Shown here: piece after piece, positions 1 to 9,736 of the stretch | Layout: every line of letters begins with the position of its first letter | How positions within the stretch are numbered: the first letter of the stretch is position 1 | NCBI RefSeq assembly: GCF_000024425.1 | Contig: NC_013946.1 | Span: forward strand, 2,790,001 to 2,854,000 | DNA length: 64,000 nt | From: Meiothermus ruber DSM 1279 | GTDB lineage: Bacteria; Deinococcota; Deinococci; Deinococcales; Thermaceae | Reading direction: 5' to 3' | Made by a program: the position numbers and the translations under genes | The notes under the pieces: generated by a model | The model's database searches: none | What the model saw: only the letters and a program-made list of their open reading frames with translations | What the model was told of the DNA's origin: nothing

Positions 1-2
1 AC

Positions 3-581
3 AAGGACACCGAGGGCCTGTTGCTGCTAACCAACGACGGCCATCTGACCCAGCATCTTACCCATCCCCGCAACCAGGTGCCCAAGCTCTACCGGGCCTG
101 GTGCAAAAACGGCCGGGTCAGTGAGAAAGCCTGTCAGCAATTGGTGCAGGGGGTCGTGCTGGGGGATGGGCTGGCCCAGGCCCTCGAGGCTCATCCGACC
201 AGGAATGGGGTCAAGCTGGTACTAACTGAAGGGCGCAAGCGCGAGGTGCGCCGGATGCTGAACAAGGTGGGGTATCCAGTGGAAAGGTTGGTGCGGCTGG
301 CCGTGGGCCCCATAGAGCTGGGTGAGCTCGAGGCGGGCGAGTGGCGCTACCTCACCCCAGATGAAATCAAGCTGCTGTACACCAGCGCCCAGCTACCCAG
401 GCCCAAAACCCAGGCCCAGAAGCCCACCCCCACACCCAAGGCCAAAACCGGTACACGGCCTCAAAAGAGTACCGTAGAATCTAGCAGTGAACGTCTTTCG
501 ACCCGGCAACGGCAAGGTACAAATCGGGGAAGCACAGATCGCCAAGCGCATACGCGAGCTGGGCGAACAAATAAGACTTGA
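3..581 (+). CDS. 23S/16S rRNA pseudouridine synthase (RsuA/RluB family), 3' part
   Basis: The reading frame is open from the first bases of the window, so the 5' end of the gene is missing. The visible part begins KDTEGLLLLTNDG, the conserved stretch just after the catalytic Asp of the RsuA/RluB/RluE family, so the catalytic residue itself lies just outside the window. The rest of the catalytic domain follows (GRKREVRRMLNKVGYPV, a family hallmark near residue 80). These enzymes isomerise a single uridine in rRNA. The last 65 or so residues are a Pro/Lys/Arg/Ser-rich tail of low complexity, the final 30 of which overlap the start of hpt in another frame. Which rRNA position is modified cannot be told from this part. 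Confidence 0.9.
   Translation, partial: KDTEGLLLLTNDGHLTQHLTHPRNQVPKLYRAWCKNGRVSEKACQQLVQGVVLGDGLAQALEAHPTRNGVKLVLTEGRKREVRRMLNKVGYPVERLVRLAVGPIELGELEAGEWRYLTPDEIKLLYTSAQLPRPKTQAQKPTPTPKAKTGTRPQKSTVESSSERLSTRQRQGTNRGSTDRQAHTRAGRTNKT
475..480 (+). promoter_or_regulatory. -10 box for leaderless hpt mRNA
   Basis: TAGAAT lies 6 nt before the GTG start of hpt, inside the 3' end of the pseudouridine synthase gene. There is no Shine-Dalgarno sequence. The spacing puts the transcript start at or next to the start codon. No good -35 box is visible. Confidence 0.5.
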
Positions 582-1017
582 CTACCAGGGCCAAGAACCC
601 CACCTAATTTGCGTTCTAAACGGCGCTTTTATCTTTATGGCCGATCTGGTGCGGGCTATTGATATGCCCCTAACCATGGACTTCCTGGCGGTTTCTTCGT
701 ATGGCAACAGCCAGAAAACCAGCGGCGAGGTGGAGCTCATAAAAGACCTGCGCCTTCCGATTGCGGGGCGGCACGTAATTGTGGTTGAGGACATTGTGGA
801 TACCGGCATCACCATTAACTACCTGCTGCGGATGCTGGAAGCCCGCCAGCCCGCCTCGCTCAAAATTGCCGCCCTGCTCTCCAAACCCTCCCGACGCCAG
901 ATTGAGGTACCCATCCACTACCTGGGCTTTGAGATCGAAGATGCTTTCGTATACGGCTACGGCCTCGACCGAAGCCAGTTCGACCGCAACCTACCCTTCA
1001 TCACCTCTCAGGCCTAA
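487..1017 (+). CDS. hpt: Hypoxanthine phosphoribosyltransferase
   Basis: A cytosolic purine-salvage enzyme that joins hypoxanthine (and usually guanine) to PRPP to give IMP or GMP. The 176-residue protein has normal family length. The PRPP-binding motif VVEDIVDTGIT is at residues 99-109, and CVLNGAFIFMADL near residue 42 matches the loop that binds pyrophosphate. The start is GTG, chosen because the protein then aligns with the usual N-terminus and because a -10 box sits 6 nt upstream. It overlaps the tail of the preceding pseudouridine synthase gene by 95 nt in another frame. Confidence 0.93.
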   Translation: MNVFRPGNGKVQIGEAQIAKRIRELGEQIRLDYQGQEPHLICVLNGAFIFMADLVRAIDMPLTMDFLAVSSYGNSQKTSGEVELIKDLRLPIAGRHVIVVEDIVDTGITINYLLRMLEARQPASLKIAALLSKPSRRQIEVPIHYLGFEIEDAFVYGYGLDRSQFDRNLPFITSQA

Positions 1018-1088
1018 AATAGGTCGTTGCGGGGCCAGCTCTGCATTGGCCCAATCTGACGCGCTGCTGTAGCGCACACCATCCTGCT

Positions 1089-1766
1089 ATGAAAACTTAC
1101 CGCTACCTCGACTTAATTACCGCGCTGTTTGTGGTGGTGTTGGTGGTCTCCAACATCGCCTCGACCAAAGTGGTGCTTTTTGGCCCTTTTACCTTTGACG
1201 GCGGTACCCTGTTGTTCCCCCTGGCCTACATCTTTGGCGATGTGCTCACCGAAGTTTACGGCTACAAAAGAAGCCGCCGGGTGATCTGGACTGGTTTCTT
1301 CCTATTACTACTCTCCGCCCTCACCTTTGGCCTGGTTAGCGCATTACCCGCACCCACCGACGAGTTCAGTCAAAAATCGGCGGAAGCCTTCTCTACCATC
1401 CTGGGCCTGGTACCCCGCATCGTGCTGGCTAGTCTGGTGGCCTACTGGGTGGGTGAGTTTGCCAACAGCTACATTCTGGCCCGGCTCAAGGTGGCTACCC
1501 AGGGACGCTTTTTAGCCCTGCGCACCATCGGGTCTACCCTGGTAGGGCAGGGCCTGGATACCGCTATTTTCCTGCTGATAGCCTTCTATGGCATCTGGGA
1601 CAACAACCTGCTTTGGACAGTGTTCGTTTCGAACTACATCTTTAAAGTTGGTATAGAGGTACTGTTCACGCCCATTACCTATGCCGTGGTGGGCTTCTTG
1701 AAGCGCGCTGAAAACGAGGATTATTACGACCGCAATACCCGCTTCAATCCGTTTGCGCTGCGCTAA
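1089..1766 (+). CDS. yhhQ: Queuosine precursor transporter (YhhQ/DUF165)
   Basis: An inner-membrane protein of 225 residues that, in studied family members, imports queuosine precursors (preQ0/preQ1) for tRNA modification. The N-terminal segment with VVVLVVSNIASTKVV, the signature FPLAYIFGDVLTEVYGYKRSRRVIW at about residues 44-68, and five to six hydrophobic segments are typical of the family. The gene lies alone between hpt and the CRISPR leader. No preQ1 riboswitch fold was recognised in the 70 nt upstream. Substrate specificity is taken from the family, not from the sequence. Confidence 0.88.
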   Translation: MKTYRYLDLITALFVVVLVVSNIASTKVVLFGPFTFDGGTLLFPLAYIFGDVLTEVYGYKRSRRVIWTGFFLLLLSALTFGLVSALPAPTDEFSQKSAEAFSTILGLVPRIVLASLVAYWVGEFANSYILARLKVATQGRFLALRTIGSTLVGQGLDTAIFLLIAFYGIWDNNLLWTVFVSNYIFKVGIEVLFTPITYAVVGFLKRAENEDYYDRNTRFNPFALR

Positions 1767-1975
1767 CAAATTAGTCTCGCATATCTGGTAAAATGCGCGA
1801 ACCCCAAGCAGGTGCCAAAACCCAGGGGGGTTCGCGCAAGCCGAGAAACTGGCTAGGGGACATTGAAAACCCGCTTTCCCTCCACCTTCCCCCACCCTGC
1901 GTCGGAAGCTTTTTTTGGGGGGTTCGCGCAAACGGCCTCTTGAGCCCCGTCCTGCACGCACGCTAGAATGAGGGC
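1767..1975 (+). promoter_or_regulatory. CRISPR leader
   Basis: This 209-bp stretch without a gene precedes the first perfect repeat, while the degenerate repeats are at the other end of the array, so this is the leader side and the array is read on the plus strand. It holds a TAAAAT box at 1789-1794, a T7 run at 1910-1916, and three copies of a 12-bp motif listed separately. The exact transcription start is not clear. Confidence 0.7.
1794..1930 (+). repeat. Three copies of GGGGTTCGCGCA in the CRISPR leader
   Basis: The motif occurs inverted at 1794-1805 and direct at 1827-1838 and 1919-1930. The first two copies form a perfect 12-bp inverted repeat around a 21-nt loop. It could be a transcription terminator for yhhQ, or a binding site used in leader transcription or spacer acquisition. 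Confidence 0.6.
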
Positions 1976-4470
1976 GTTGCACTCGGGCAAAAGCTCGAGT
2001 GAGGATTGAAACAAATACTTCTGGGTGCTGGAGTTCCAGTCTCGCGGGGGTTGCACTCGGGCAAAAGCTCGAGTGAGGATTGAAACTGAGGAGGGCTAAA
2101 GCTGCACAGATACGTCGGCAGTTGCACTCGGGCAAAAGCTCGAGTGAGGATTGAAACCTATACTCATGGCATCTCCTTTCTTGGCCCCGGTGTTGCACTC
2201 GGGCAAAAGCTCGAGTGAGGATTGAAACTATTTGTGCTCGATTAGCTCCCGAGTTGTACAGCGTGTTGCACTCGGGCAAAAGCTCGAGTGAGGATTGAAA
2301 CCCAAATCCGGGAGGGGATAGTGAATGCTATCCACTGTTGCACTCGGGCAAAAGCTCGAGTGAGGATTGAAACGTCAATATTGACAATCGCCCAGGTTTC
2401 GTCAATCGTTGCACTCGGGCAAAAGCTCGAGTGAGGATTGAAACTGCATGCACACACACGCGGCGGGCTGGCAGCGAGCGTTGCACTCGGGCAAAAGCTC
2501 GAGTGAGGATTGAAACGATGAACTGGTGACCCTTGCGCACCGCCGCAAGCACGTTGCACTCGGGCAAAAGCTCGAGTGAGGATTGAAACGTATAGAAAGA
2601 CATTGGAGAACTAATAACAGGAATGTTGCACTCGGGCAAAAGCTCGAGTGAGGATTGAAACTTTGTCCGCCCGTCCCGGGCCTGTACCACCTGGAAGGTT
2701 GCACTCGGGCAAAAGCTCGAGTGAGGATTGAAACGAGAGCCCCGCTAAGGTGCAGGTAGCGGGCCTGCACGTTGCACTCGGGCAAAAGCTCGAGTGAGGA
2801 TTGAAACGCGCAGCCGGACGCGCTCGCCCGATTGTGACCCCGGGTTGCACTCGGGCAAAAGCTCGAGTGAGGATTGAAACCCGGGCGCGCTTGGCGATTG
2901 CCAGGCGCACTCGGGTGTTGCACTCGGGCAAAAGCTCGAGTGAGGATTGAAACGTGAAGCTCAAGAGAGCCGGCGACCCGGGTCGCTGGTTGCACTCGGG
3001 CAAAAGCTCGAGTGAGGATTGAAACGGCCACATCACTGCCGTCGCCCCAACCCTCAGATTGTTGCACTCGGGCAAAAGCTCGAGTGAGGATTGAAACGCA
3101 GGCTGGGCTGCCTAGGGCGGCTGGGCTTGCAGGCGTTGCACTCGGGCAAAAGCTCGAGTGAGGATTGAAACTACACGACAGCGTAACTCACTATTACGCC
3201 GCCATCGTTGCACTCGGGCAAAAGCTCGAGTGAGGATTGAAACGGCATCGAGGGAGTTCAGCTTCCCGCTGAGGTGCGTTGCACTCGGGCAAAAGCTCGA
3301 GTGAGGATTGAAACCTACTCTGACACCAGCGCTGGGCCCAAAAGGCCCCGGTTGCACTCGGGCAAAAGCTCGAGTGAGGATTGAAACACGAGTTAGCGTA
3401 GCGGTTGGAGGAACCTCATAGCGTTGCACTCGGGCAAAAGCTCGAGTGAGGATTGAAACGCAACCCGACTTCGAGGCGGCGCTGCGGCTGGCGGCGTTGC
3501 ACTCGGGCAAAAGCTCGAGTGAGGATTGAAACCCGGAGCACGAGCTGCTCGGCATCCCGTACCCGCGTTGCACTCGGGCAAAAGCTCGAGTGAGGATTGA
3601 AACCTTTGTGCGGATGTTCTCCCACACGGGGCCCTCATCGTTGCACTCGGGCAAAAGCTCGAGTGAGGATTGAAACCCGGCATGGAAGGTCTACAAATTG
3701 ACGGCCCTCGGTTGCACTCGGGCAAAAGCTCGAGTGAGGATTGAAACTTTCCGCAGGCAATGGCCTGGCTAAAAAGTACGAGGTTGCACTCGGGCAAAAG
3801 CTCGAGTGAGGATTGAAACCTTCCCCCCGGGAAGAAAGCCCCACCCCCAGGGCCGTTGCACTCGGGCAAAAGCTCGAGTGAGGATTGAAACGATTTCCGC
3901 ACGCCGCAGGAGATTGCGGCAGATGAGGTTGCACTCGGGCAAAAGCTCGAGTGAGGATTGAAACCAAAGAATCAAGAGAGCCTCTTTGCGAATCATTTCG
4001 TTGCACTCGGGCAAAAGCTCGAGTGAGGATTGAAACCTGCCTTCTACACGGCTAATGGCCGTGGTAGTGCCGTTGCACTCGGGCAAAAGCTCGAGTGAGG
4101 ATTGAAACTCAATGAGGCCTGTGTTGTGCACGTGGGAAAAGTCGTTGCACTCGGGCAAAAGCTCGAGTGAGGATTGAAACATGGTCTTTTGCGCTGCGCA
4201 CCCCGGCCACCACCGGTTGCACTCGGGCAAAAGCTCGAGTGAGGATTGAAACCTGGACTTCAGAAATTTATCGACCGCATCAGCATCCGTTGCACTCGGG
4301 CAAAAGCTCGAGTGAGGATTGAAACACAGAGGCGCTCACTACAGCAATGTCGAAAATCCCGTTGCACTCGGGCAAAAGCTCGAGTGAGGACTGAAACGAC
4401 CTGGCTTGGTCTTAAACCAGGCCTCTCCCTGGGGGTTGCACTCGGCAATAGCTCGAGTGAGGATTGAAAC
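1976..4470 (+). CRISPR. CRISPR array, 35 repeats and 34 spacers
   Basis: The repeat is 37 nt, starting GTTGCACTCGGGC and ending GAGGATTGAAAC; repeats 1-33 look identical. The spacers are 34-37 nt and all different. Each repeat can fold into a 9-bp stem (CACTCGGGC with GCTCGAGTG, one G-U pair) around an AAAA loop. The last 8 nt, ATTGAAAC, match the 5' handle that Cas6 leaves on crRNAs in many type I and III systems. Repeat 34 (4361-4397) has one T-to-C change near its end. Repeat 35 (4435-4470) lacks one G and has an A-to-T change in the loop, so it is the leader-distal terminal repeat. No cas genes lie in the window, so the type cannot be assigned; the effector must be encoded elsewhere if the array is active. 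Confidence 0.98.
4459..4463 (+). promoter_or_regulatory. Shine-Dalgarno of glcD inside the last CRISPR repeat
   Basis: GAGGA within repeat 35 ends 8 nt before the ATG of glcD, which is ideal spacing, and no other ribosome-binding sequence is available. The same pentamer is present in every repeat of the array. Confidence 0.7.
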
Positions 4471-4471
4471 C

Positions 4472-5911
4472 ATGATTCCTCTAGACGAGTTGGCCAGACT
4501 CTTTCCCCCTACGCGCCTGCTGCACAAACCCGGCGAGTTGGCGCCATACGAATCCGATGCGCTCACGGCCTTCCGGGCCCGACCGCTGGCGGTAGTGCTA
4601 CCCGAAACCCATGAAGAGGTGGTGGCCGCGGTGCGCTGGTGTGCCAAGCATCAGGTGCCCTATGTGGCCCGCGGCTCCGGCACCAGCCTTTCGGGGGGCT
4701 CGCTGCCCATTGAGGGGGGCCTGGTCATTGGGCTCAACCGCATGAACAAACTCCTGCGGCTCGAGCCCCAGGAGCGCATTGCCGTGGTGCAGCCCGGCTT
4801 TATCAACTTACAGGTCTCGAATGCCGCCGCCCCCTATGGCCTCTACTACGCCCCTGACCCCTCTTCCCAGCCGGTCTCGACCATTGGGGGGAACCTGGCC
4901 TTTAACTCGGGCGGGGCCCACTGCCTCAAGTACGGCATGACCTCCAACCACGTGCTGGCGGCCAGGGTGGTACTGCCCGACGGCGAGAGCGTGGTGCTGG
5001 GCAGCGAGAGCCTAGAGAATGCCGGCCCCGACTGGCTGGGCCTGTTCGTGGGCAGCGAGGGGCTGCTGGGCATCGCCACCGAGATCACCCTGCGCCTTTT
5101 GCCCAAACCCGAGGCCTATCACACCGTGCTGGCCGCCTACGACACGCTGGAGAAAGCCGGTGACGCGGTGGCCGCGGTGGTGGCTTCTGGCCTTTTGCCC
5201 GGCGCGATGGAGATCATGGACTCGCTGGCGATTGAAGCCGCCGAGGCCGCGGTCAAGGCTGGTTATCCAAGGGAGGCCCGGGCCCTGTTGATTGTGGAGC
5301 TCGAGGGCGAACCCCCCCAGGTGGAGGCCGAGGCCCGCTATCTGGACGAGGTCATCCGGCAATCGGGGGCCTACGAGGTGCAGGTGGCCCAGAGCGCCGA
5401 GGAGCGCCTGAAAATCTGGAAAGGGCGCAAGGCCGCCTTCTCGGCAGTGGGGCGGCTCTCGCCCGACTACCTTGTGCAAGACGGGGTGGTGCCCCGCTCT
5501 AAGCTGGGCCAGGCCTTAGCCGAGATCGAGCGGCTCTCCGCACGCTATGGCCTGCGGGTGGCCAATGTTTTCCATGCAGGCGATGGCAACCTGCACCCCC
5601 TGATTCTCTACAACGGGCGGGAGGCCGGGGAGCTCGAGCGGGCCGAGGCGCTGGCGGGGGAGATCCTGCGCCTGTGCGTGGCCCTGGGCGGCTCCATCAC
5701 CGGCGAGCACGGGGTGGGTATGGAGAAAAAAGCCTACATGCCCGAGATGTTCTCCGAGGCCGACCTGGCCGCCATGCGGCGCATCCGCCTGGCCCTGGAT
5801 CCCCTCGAGCTTTCCAACCGTGGCAAGATGTTCCCCGGCGGCGAAGCCCCTGCGCTGCACCAGGCCGGGCCCCATCCCCTGGAGCGGGCCGGGGTTATTT
5901 CCAGGGAGTAG
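4472..5911 (+). CDS. glcD: Glycolate oxidase subunit GlcD (FAD-linked)
   Basis: The catalytic flavoprotein subunit that oxidises glycolate to glyoxylate, 479 residues. The PP-loop FAD-binding signature [17 protein letters not shown] is at residues 64-80, [15 protein letters not shown] follows near 130, and the C-terminal FAD-oxidase domain ends with [12 protein letters not shown]. The start is the ATG one base after the last CRISPR repeat; an upstream TTG in the same frame would translate the last spacer and repeat and is unlikely. It is first in a tight plus-strand run with glcE (6 nt gap) and glcF. D-lactate dehydrogenases share this fold, but the three-subunit arrangement and the adjoining glycerate kinase gene favour glycolate. 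Confidence 0.9.
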   Translation: MIPLDELARLFPPTRLLHKPGELAPYESDALTAFRARPLAVVLPETHEEVVAAVRWCAKHQVPYVARGSGTSLSGGSLPIEGGLVIGLNRMNKLLRLEPQERIAVVQPGFINLQVSNAAAPYGLYYAPDPSSQPVSTIGGNLAFNSGGAHCLKYGMTSNHVLAARVVLPDGESVVLGSESLENAGPDWLGLFVGSEGLLGIATEITLRLLPKPEAYHTVLAAYDTLEKAGDAVAAVVASGLLPGAMEIMDSLAIEAAEAAVKAGYPREARALLIVELEGEPPQVEAEARYLDEVIRQSGAYEVQVAQSAEERLKIWKGRKAAFSAVGRLSPDYLVQDGVVPRSKLGQALAEIERLSARYGLRVANVFHAGDGNLHPLILYNGREAGELERAEALAGEILRLCVALGGSITGEHGVGMEKKAYMPEMFSEADLAAMRRIRLALDPLELSNRGKMFPGGEAPALHQAGPHPLERAGVISRE

Positions 5912-5917
5912 GCCGCC

Positions 5918-6991
5918 ATGACCGTGCTCCACCCCACCAGCCCCGCCGAGGTGCAGGAAGCCGTCCGGGCCCACAGCCGGGTGCGGGCCAGGGGCGGCGG
6001 CAGCAAACCGGCGCTTTCCACGCCAACCGAAGACCAGATCGTTCTGGAGATGCGCGGCCTCTCGGGGGTGCTCGAGTACGACCCCGGCGAGTACGTGCTG
6101 GTAGCCCAGGCCGGAACCCCCCTGGCCGAGGTGGAGCGGCTTTTAGCCCAGCACGGGCAGTACCTGCCCTTCGACCCGCCCCTGGTGGAACAGGGGGCCA
6201 CCCTGGGGGGCACGGTGGCGGCGGGGCTTTCCGGCCCCATGCGGCAGCGCTATGGGGGGGTGCGCGACTTCATCCTGGGGGTGCAGTTCGTGGACGGCAC
6301 GGGCCAACTGGTGCGGGCAGGTGGCAAGGTGGTCAAGAACGCTGCCGGCTTCGACCTGCCCAAGCTGATGGTGGGCAGCCTGGGGCGGCTGGGCCTCCTC
6401 ACCGAGCTGGCCTTCAAGGTGTTCCCCTACCCCAAAGCCACCGCCACCCTGCGGCTGGCCTTCCCCAAGCTGGAAGAGGCGCTCGAGATCCTCTACCGGC
6501 TGGCGGGCTCGCCCATCGAACTTTATGCCCTCGACCTCGAGCCCCCCGCCACCCTGACCCTGCGCCTGGGGGGCCTGCCCGAAGCCCTCCCGGCCCGGCT
6601 GGAGCGGCTCATAGCCTTTGTGGGCAGGGCTGGCGACCTCCTGCAAGGCGAGGCCGAGACCCAATACTGGCGCGACCTGAACCGGCTCGAGCTGGGCGCG
6701 GGTTACCTGGTTAAGGTAGCCCTCACCGCCCGGCGCATCCCCACCCTGGAACAGGCCCTGGGCAGCGCCCCCCGCCGGTACATGAGCGCGGGGCATCTGC
6801 TGTACCTGGCCTGGAACCACGAGCTGGCCCAGTTGGATACCCTGCTACGGTCTCAGAACTTATCTGGTCTGGTTCTGAGGGGCCACACCGCTCGCCCCCA
6901 GATTGGAATAGACTTGGAACAGGTCTTTGGTCAGCGGGTGGCCGCCGCCCTCGATCCTCAAGGCCGGTTCAGCCCTGCTCCACCCCAGTAA
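5918..6991 (+). CDS. glcE: Glycolate oxidase FAD-binding subunit GlcE
   Basis: The second flavin-binding subunit of the glycolate oxidase complex, 357 residues. It resembles the N-terminal half of Glc[12 protein letters not shown] near residue 24, [33 protein letters not shown] around 85-118 and [20 protein letters not shown] around 135-155 are the FAD-site segments of the family. It lacks the GlcD-type C-terminal catalytic signature, as expected for GlcE. It lies between glcD and glcF with gaps of 6 and 14 nt, so the three are very probably cotranscribed. Confidence 0.9.
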   Translation: MTVLHPTSPAEVQEAVRAHSRVRARGGGSKPALSTPTEDQIVLEMRGLSGVLEYDPGEYVLVAQAGTPLAEVERLLAQHGQYLPFDPPLVEQGATLGGTVAAGLSGPMRQRYGGVRDFILGVQFVDGTGQLVRAGGKVVKNAAGFDLPKLMVGSLGRLGLLTELAFKVFPYPKATATLRLAFPKLEEALEILYRLAGSPIELYALDLEPPATLTLRLGGLPEALPARLERLIAFVGRAGDLLQGEAETQYWRDLNRLELGAGYLVKVALTARRIPTLEQALGSAPRRYMSAGHLLYLAWNHELAQLDTLLRSQNLSGLVLRGHTARPQIGIDLEQVFGQRVAAALDPQGRFSPAPPQ

Positions 6992-7005
6992 CCCCAGGAA
7001 ACCCT

Positions 7006-8283
7006 ATGCAGCACAAAATTGACCTTGAAAAGCTCGGCCCCCAGGGTGAAATCATGGCCCACGCCATCGAGGCCTGTGTGCACTGCGGCTTCTGTCTGCC
7101 GGCCTGCCCCACCTACCAGGTGCTGGGCGAGGAGATGGACTCGCCCAGGGGGCGGATTTTTCTGATGAAAGAGGTGCTGGAGGGCAACCTGAGCATGGAG
7201 GAAGCCCAGCCCTACCTGGATAAGTGCCTGGGCTGCCAGGGCTGCGTGACGGCCTGCCCCAGCGGGGTGCCCTACGGCGAGCTCATCACCACCTACCGGG
7301 GCTGGAGCGAGCCCCAGCGCCACCGCTCCCCTTTCCAGAAGCTCTTCCGCATGGGTATTCAGGAGACCCTCCCCTACCCCACGCGCTTCCGCGCTGCCGC
7401 CGCGCTGGGCCAGCTGGGCAAGCCGGTCAAGCCGTTGCTGCCCCCCCTGCTGCAAGCCCCGCTCGAGCTGCTGCCCGCGGCGCTGCCCAGGCTCGAGCCC
7501 CTGCCCGAGCTGGTTCCCGCCGAGGGGGAACGGCGGGCTCGAGTGGCCTTTCTGGCCGGCTGCGCCCAGCAGGTGTTGCAGCCCAACTTCAACCACGCCA
7601 CCCTGCGGGTGCTGGCCCGCAACGGGGTGGAGGTGGTGATCCCCAAAGGCCAGGGCTGCTGCGGTGCACTGGCCATGCACACCGGCGAGCGTGCGCGGGC
7701 CCTGCACTTCGCCCGCACCAACCTCAGCGCCTTTGCCGGTGAGTACGACGCCATCCTCACCAACGCCGCTGGCTGTGGCTCGGGCCTCAAAGAGTACCCC
7801 CTGCTCTTCCACGGGGAGCCCGAGCAGGCCCAGGCCCACCAACTGGCCGCCAAGGTCAAGGATGTCTCGGTTTTCCTGGTCGAGCTGGGGCTGAAAGCCG
7901 TACCCCCGCTGGAGCGGCCCCTCAAGGTGGCCTACCACGACGCCTGCCACCTGGCCCACGCCCAGCAGGTGCGGGCCGAACCGCGCCAACTGCTCAAAAG
8001 CATTCCGGGCCTCGAGCTTGTGGAAATTCCCGAAGGCGAGCTGTGCTGCGGATCGGCGGGTACCTACAACCTCGAGCAGCCCGAGATCGCCGCCGCCCTG
8101 GGCGAGCGCAAAGCCCGCCACATCCTGGCCACCGGGGCCGAGCTGGTGGTCACCGGCAACATCGGCTGCTTTACCCAGATCCAAACCCACCTGCGCAAGC
8201 TGGGCCGGGAGATTCCGGTGCTGCACACCCTCGAGCTGCTGGACCGGGCCTATACCCAAAGCCCCATCCTTCCAGGTCGCTAA
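7006..8283 (+). CDS. glcF: Glycolate oxidase iron-sulfur subunit GlcF
   Basis: The electron-transfer subunit that carries electrons from the flavin subunits to the quinone pool at the membrane, 425 residues. Two 4Fe-4S ferredoxin motifs are visible: Cys24/27/30/34 and Cys74/77/80/84, each closed by a CysPro. Two cysteine-rich CCG domains follow, with [11 protein letters not shown] near residue 220 and [10 protein letters not shown] near 347. Length and domain order fit GlcF. It follows glcE closely and is followed after 22 nt by the interrupted glycerate kinase gene. Confidence 0.92.
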   Translation: MQHKIDLEKLGPQGEIMAHAIEACVHCGFCLPACPTYQVLGEEMDSPRGRIFLMKEVLEGNLSMEEAQPYLDKCLGCQGCVTACPSGVPYGELITTYRGWSEPQRHRSPFQKLFRMGIQETLPYPTRFRAAAALGQLGKPVKPLLPPLLQAPLELLPAALPRLEPLPELVPAEGERRARVAFLAGCAQQVLQPNFNHATLRVLARNGVEVVIPKGQGCCGALAMHTGERARALHFARTNLSAFAGEYDAILTNAAGCGSGLKEYPLLFHGEPEQAQAHQLAAKVKDVSVFLVELGLKAVPPLERPLKVAYHDACHLAHAQQVRAEPRQLLKSIPGLELVEIPEGELCCGSAGTYNLEQPEIAAALGERKARHILATGAELVVTGNIGCFTQIQTHLRKLGREIPVLHTLELLDRAYTQSPILPGR

Positions 8284-8630
8284 AGCCCAGCCCGGATAGA
8301 GGCCTATGCGCGCGCTGCTCACCGCCAGTTTTCGGCAGGCTTTAGAACAAACCCACCCGGCCCATCTCACCGCCCAGCACCTCCCCCAGGAAGCCCCGGC
8401 GCTGATCGTTTCGGTGGGGAAAGCGGCCATGAGCATGCTGGCCGCGGCCCGGGAGCGGTTTCCAGAGGCGCCCTTTATAGCCGTGCCCAAGGCCGAGGCG
8501 GGCCGGGCCTGGCCGCAAGCGGAACGCGGTCAGATCATACCGGCCCGCCACCCCGTGCCCGACGAGCAGAGCGTGCGGGCCGCGCAAATCATTCTCCAGG
8601 CCGTCTCGCGTTTGCAAGCCAGCGATCTTC

Positions 8631-9736
8631 TACCAACTCTACGACGAGGTGACACATAAAGCCTCTTGAATCCAAGGCCAAAAGCAAAGCCGCTTGACCC
8701 TAGTTGGATCAGCCGCAAGCTGGGTGAGGAACTCCTCGGCAGCCAGGCGTTTGTGTTCCAGCGAAGGGTACACTTTGCCTTCAATGGCCCGCCTGACCTC
8801 CTCAAACACCCGCTCGGCAGGATTGAGCTCGGGCGAATAGGCCGGTTGAAGGATACGACTCCCCGCTAGCTCGGATAGGCTACGACCCCGATGAACCCCC
8901 GCCCCATCCCAAACGTTGATGGCTAACCCCCATTGCTCCAGCACCGGTTTGAGGTGTTCTTGCTTCAGGCGGGGAATCCAACCCCACCTCAACTGACCGA
9001 TGGCCGGTATCACCGCCAGCAGCAGGTAGGCATACTGGTATGCCCGCTGTACCGTTTGAACGACCTTCACCCCCCGAGGCGCCAGCACCCGTCGAACTTG
9101 ACCCAGCAGTCCCAACCGCAGCTCATCGCTAAACCCAATCCGGCCCAGAGCCTCCCCCAGGGTCTGACCCCCTCGGTGGAGCTGCTCGGCTATCAGGGCT
9201 TTGAGCCCCCCTTTTTCCAGCGCGCTTGCGCTGCCGCATCGGCCTTGGCAGCACTCGGTCGCGGTACTTTGGGGTGAATCTTCCATCGAGCCATCAGCCC
9301 ATAGAGGCCTTTATAGCTGTACTGCACCCCAAAGCGTTGTTGCACCCACTGCCGCGCTTCTTCGTAGGTGCGAAAGCTTCCTTGGGCACTCTCGGCTCGC
9401 AGTTCCAGTTGTTGGTCTTGATCCAACCAGGCTCGACTGACCTTGACCCCCCAGCCCGGTACGCGCTTCAACACCTCCTGCAATCCCCCGGCCCGATACC
9501 AAGCCAGCCACCGGTTGAGGGTTTTACGTCCAATCCCCACTTCTTTGGCCGCATCCTGTGCAGCTTTGCCTCGACGTACCAGCCACATCGCCTGCAGCCG
9601 TTTACGTCGTTCCAGGTGCTTCTCCCGTCTATACTGTGCCTCCAGCTCCTCTGCGCTTTCAGTCCAATCGATTGGGGCAATCCTACGACCCATTCCCCAA
9701 TCCTACTATAGGTGTCACCTCGAGGGAGATTTGGTA
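8631..9736 (-). mobile_element. Insertion sequence, IS630-like, 1106 bp
   Basis: The two ends form an imperfect 28-bp terminal inverted repeat (8631-8658 and 9709-9736, 23 of 28 identical), each starting TACCAA and sharing CGAGGTGACAC. The element encodes a two-frame DDE transposase on the minus strand. It is flanked by TTC at 8628-8630 and 9737-9739 (TTCT if the border is set one base in), the likely target duplication, because deleting that unit restores the kinase frame exactly. IS630 elements usually duplicate TA; TA does sit at both ends, but counting TA as the duplication would leave the kinase out of frame. The element contains no CTCGAG site, unlike the DNA around it. Confidence 0.88.
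8639..9693 (-). CDS. IS630-like transposase, two frames joined by -1 frameshift
   Basis: Frame A (9693-9193) gives 166 residues with a helix-turn-helix region ([22 protein letters not shown], near residue 45) that would bind the inverted repeats. Frame B (readable from 9286 to 8639) holds the DDE catalytic core: [20 protein letters not shown] and [17 protein letters not shown] supply the three acidic residues. The frames overlap at A AAG GGG (minus strand, 9214 to 9208), a canonical slippery heptamer, and a -1 shift there joins them into one transposase. A TATAGT box precedes the start inside the element. The stop codon of frame B lies within the left inverted repeat. The element looks intact and possibly active. 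Confidence 0.82.

Noticed and set aside
1018-1088. preQ1 riboswitch upstream of the queuosine-precursor transporter
   Set aside because: No pseudoknot with the expected A-rich 3' tail could be found in the 71 nt before the gene.
4407-4419. FadR/LldR-type operator in the last CRISPR spacer
   Set aside because: TGGT and ACCA are 5 bp apart, whereas the known consensus spacing is shorter; kept only as a weak observation.
4406-4471. N-terminal extension of GlcD from an upstream TTG
   Set aside because: It would be encoded by the last CRISPR spacer and repeat, and the ATG at 4472 has a well-placed Shine-Dalgarno sequence.
1512-4647. Several long minus-strand frames across the CRISPR array
   Set aside because: They translate the repeat again and again ([36 protein letters not shown]) and are by-products of the 37-nt repeat in different phases.
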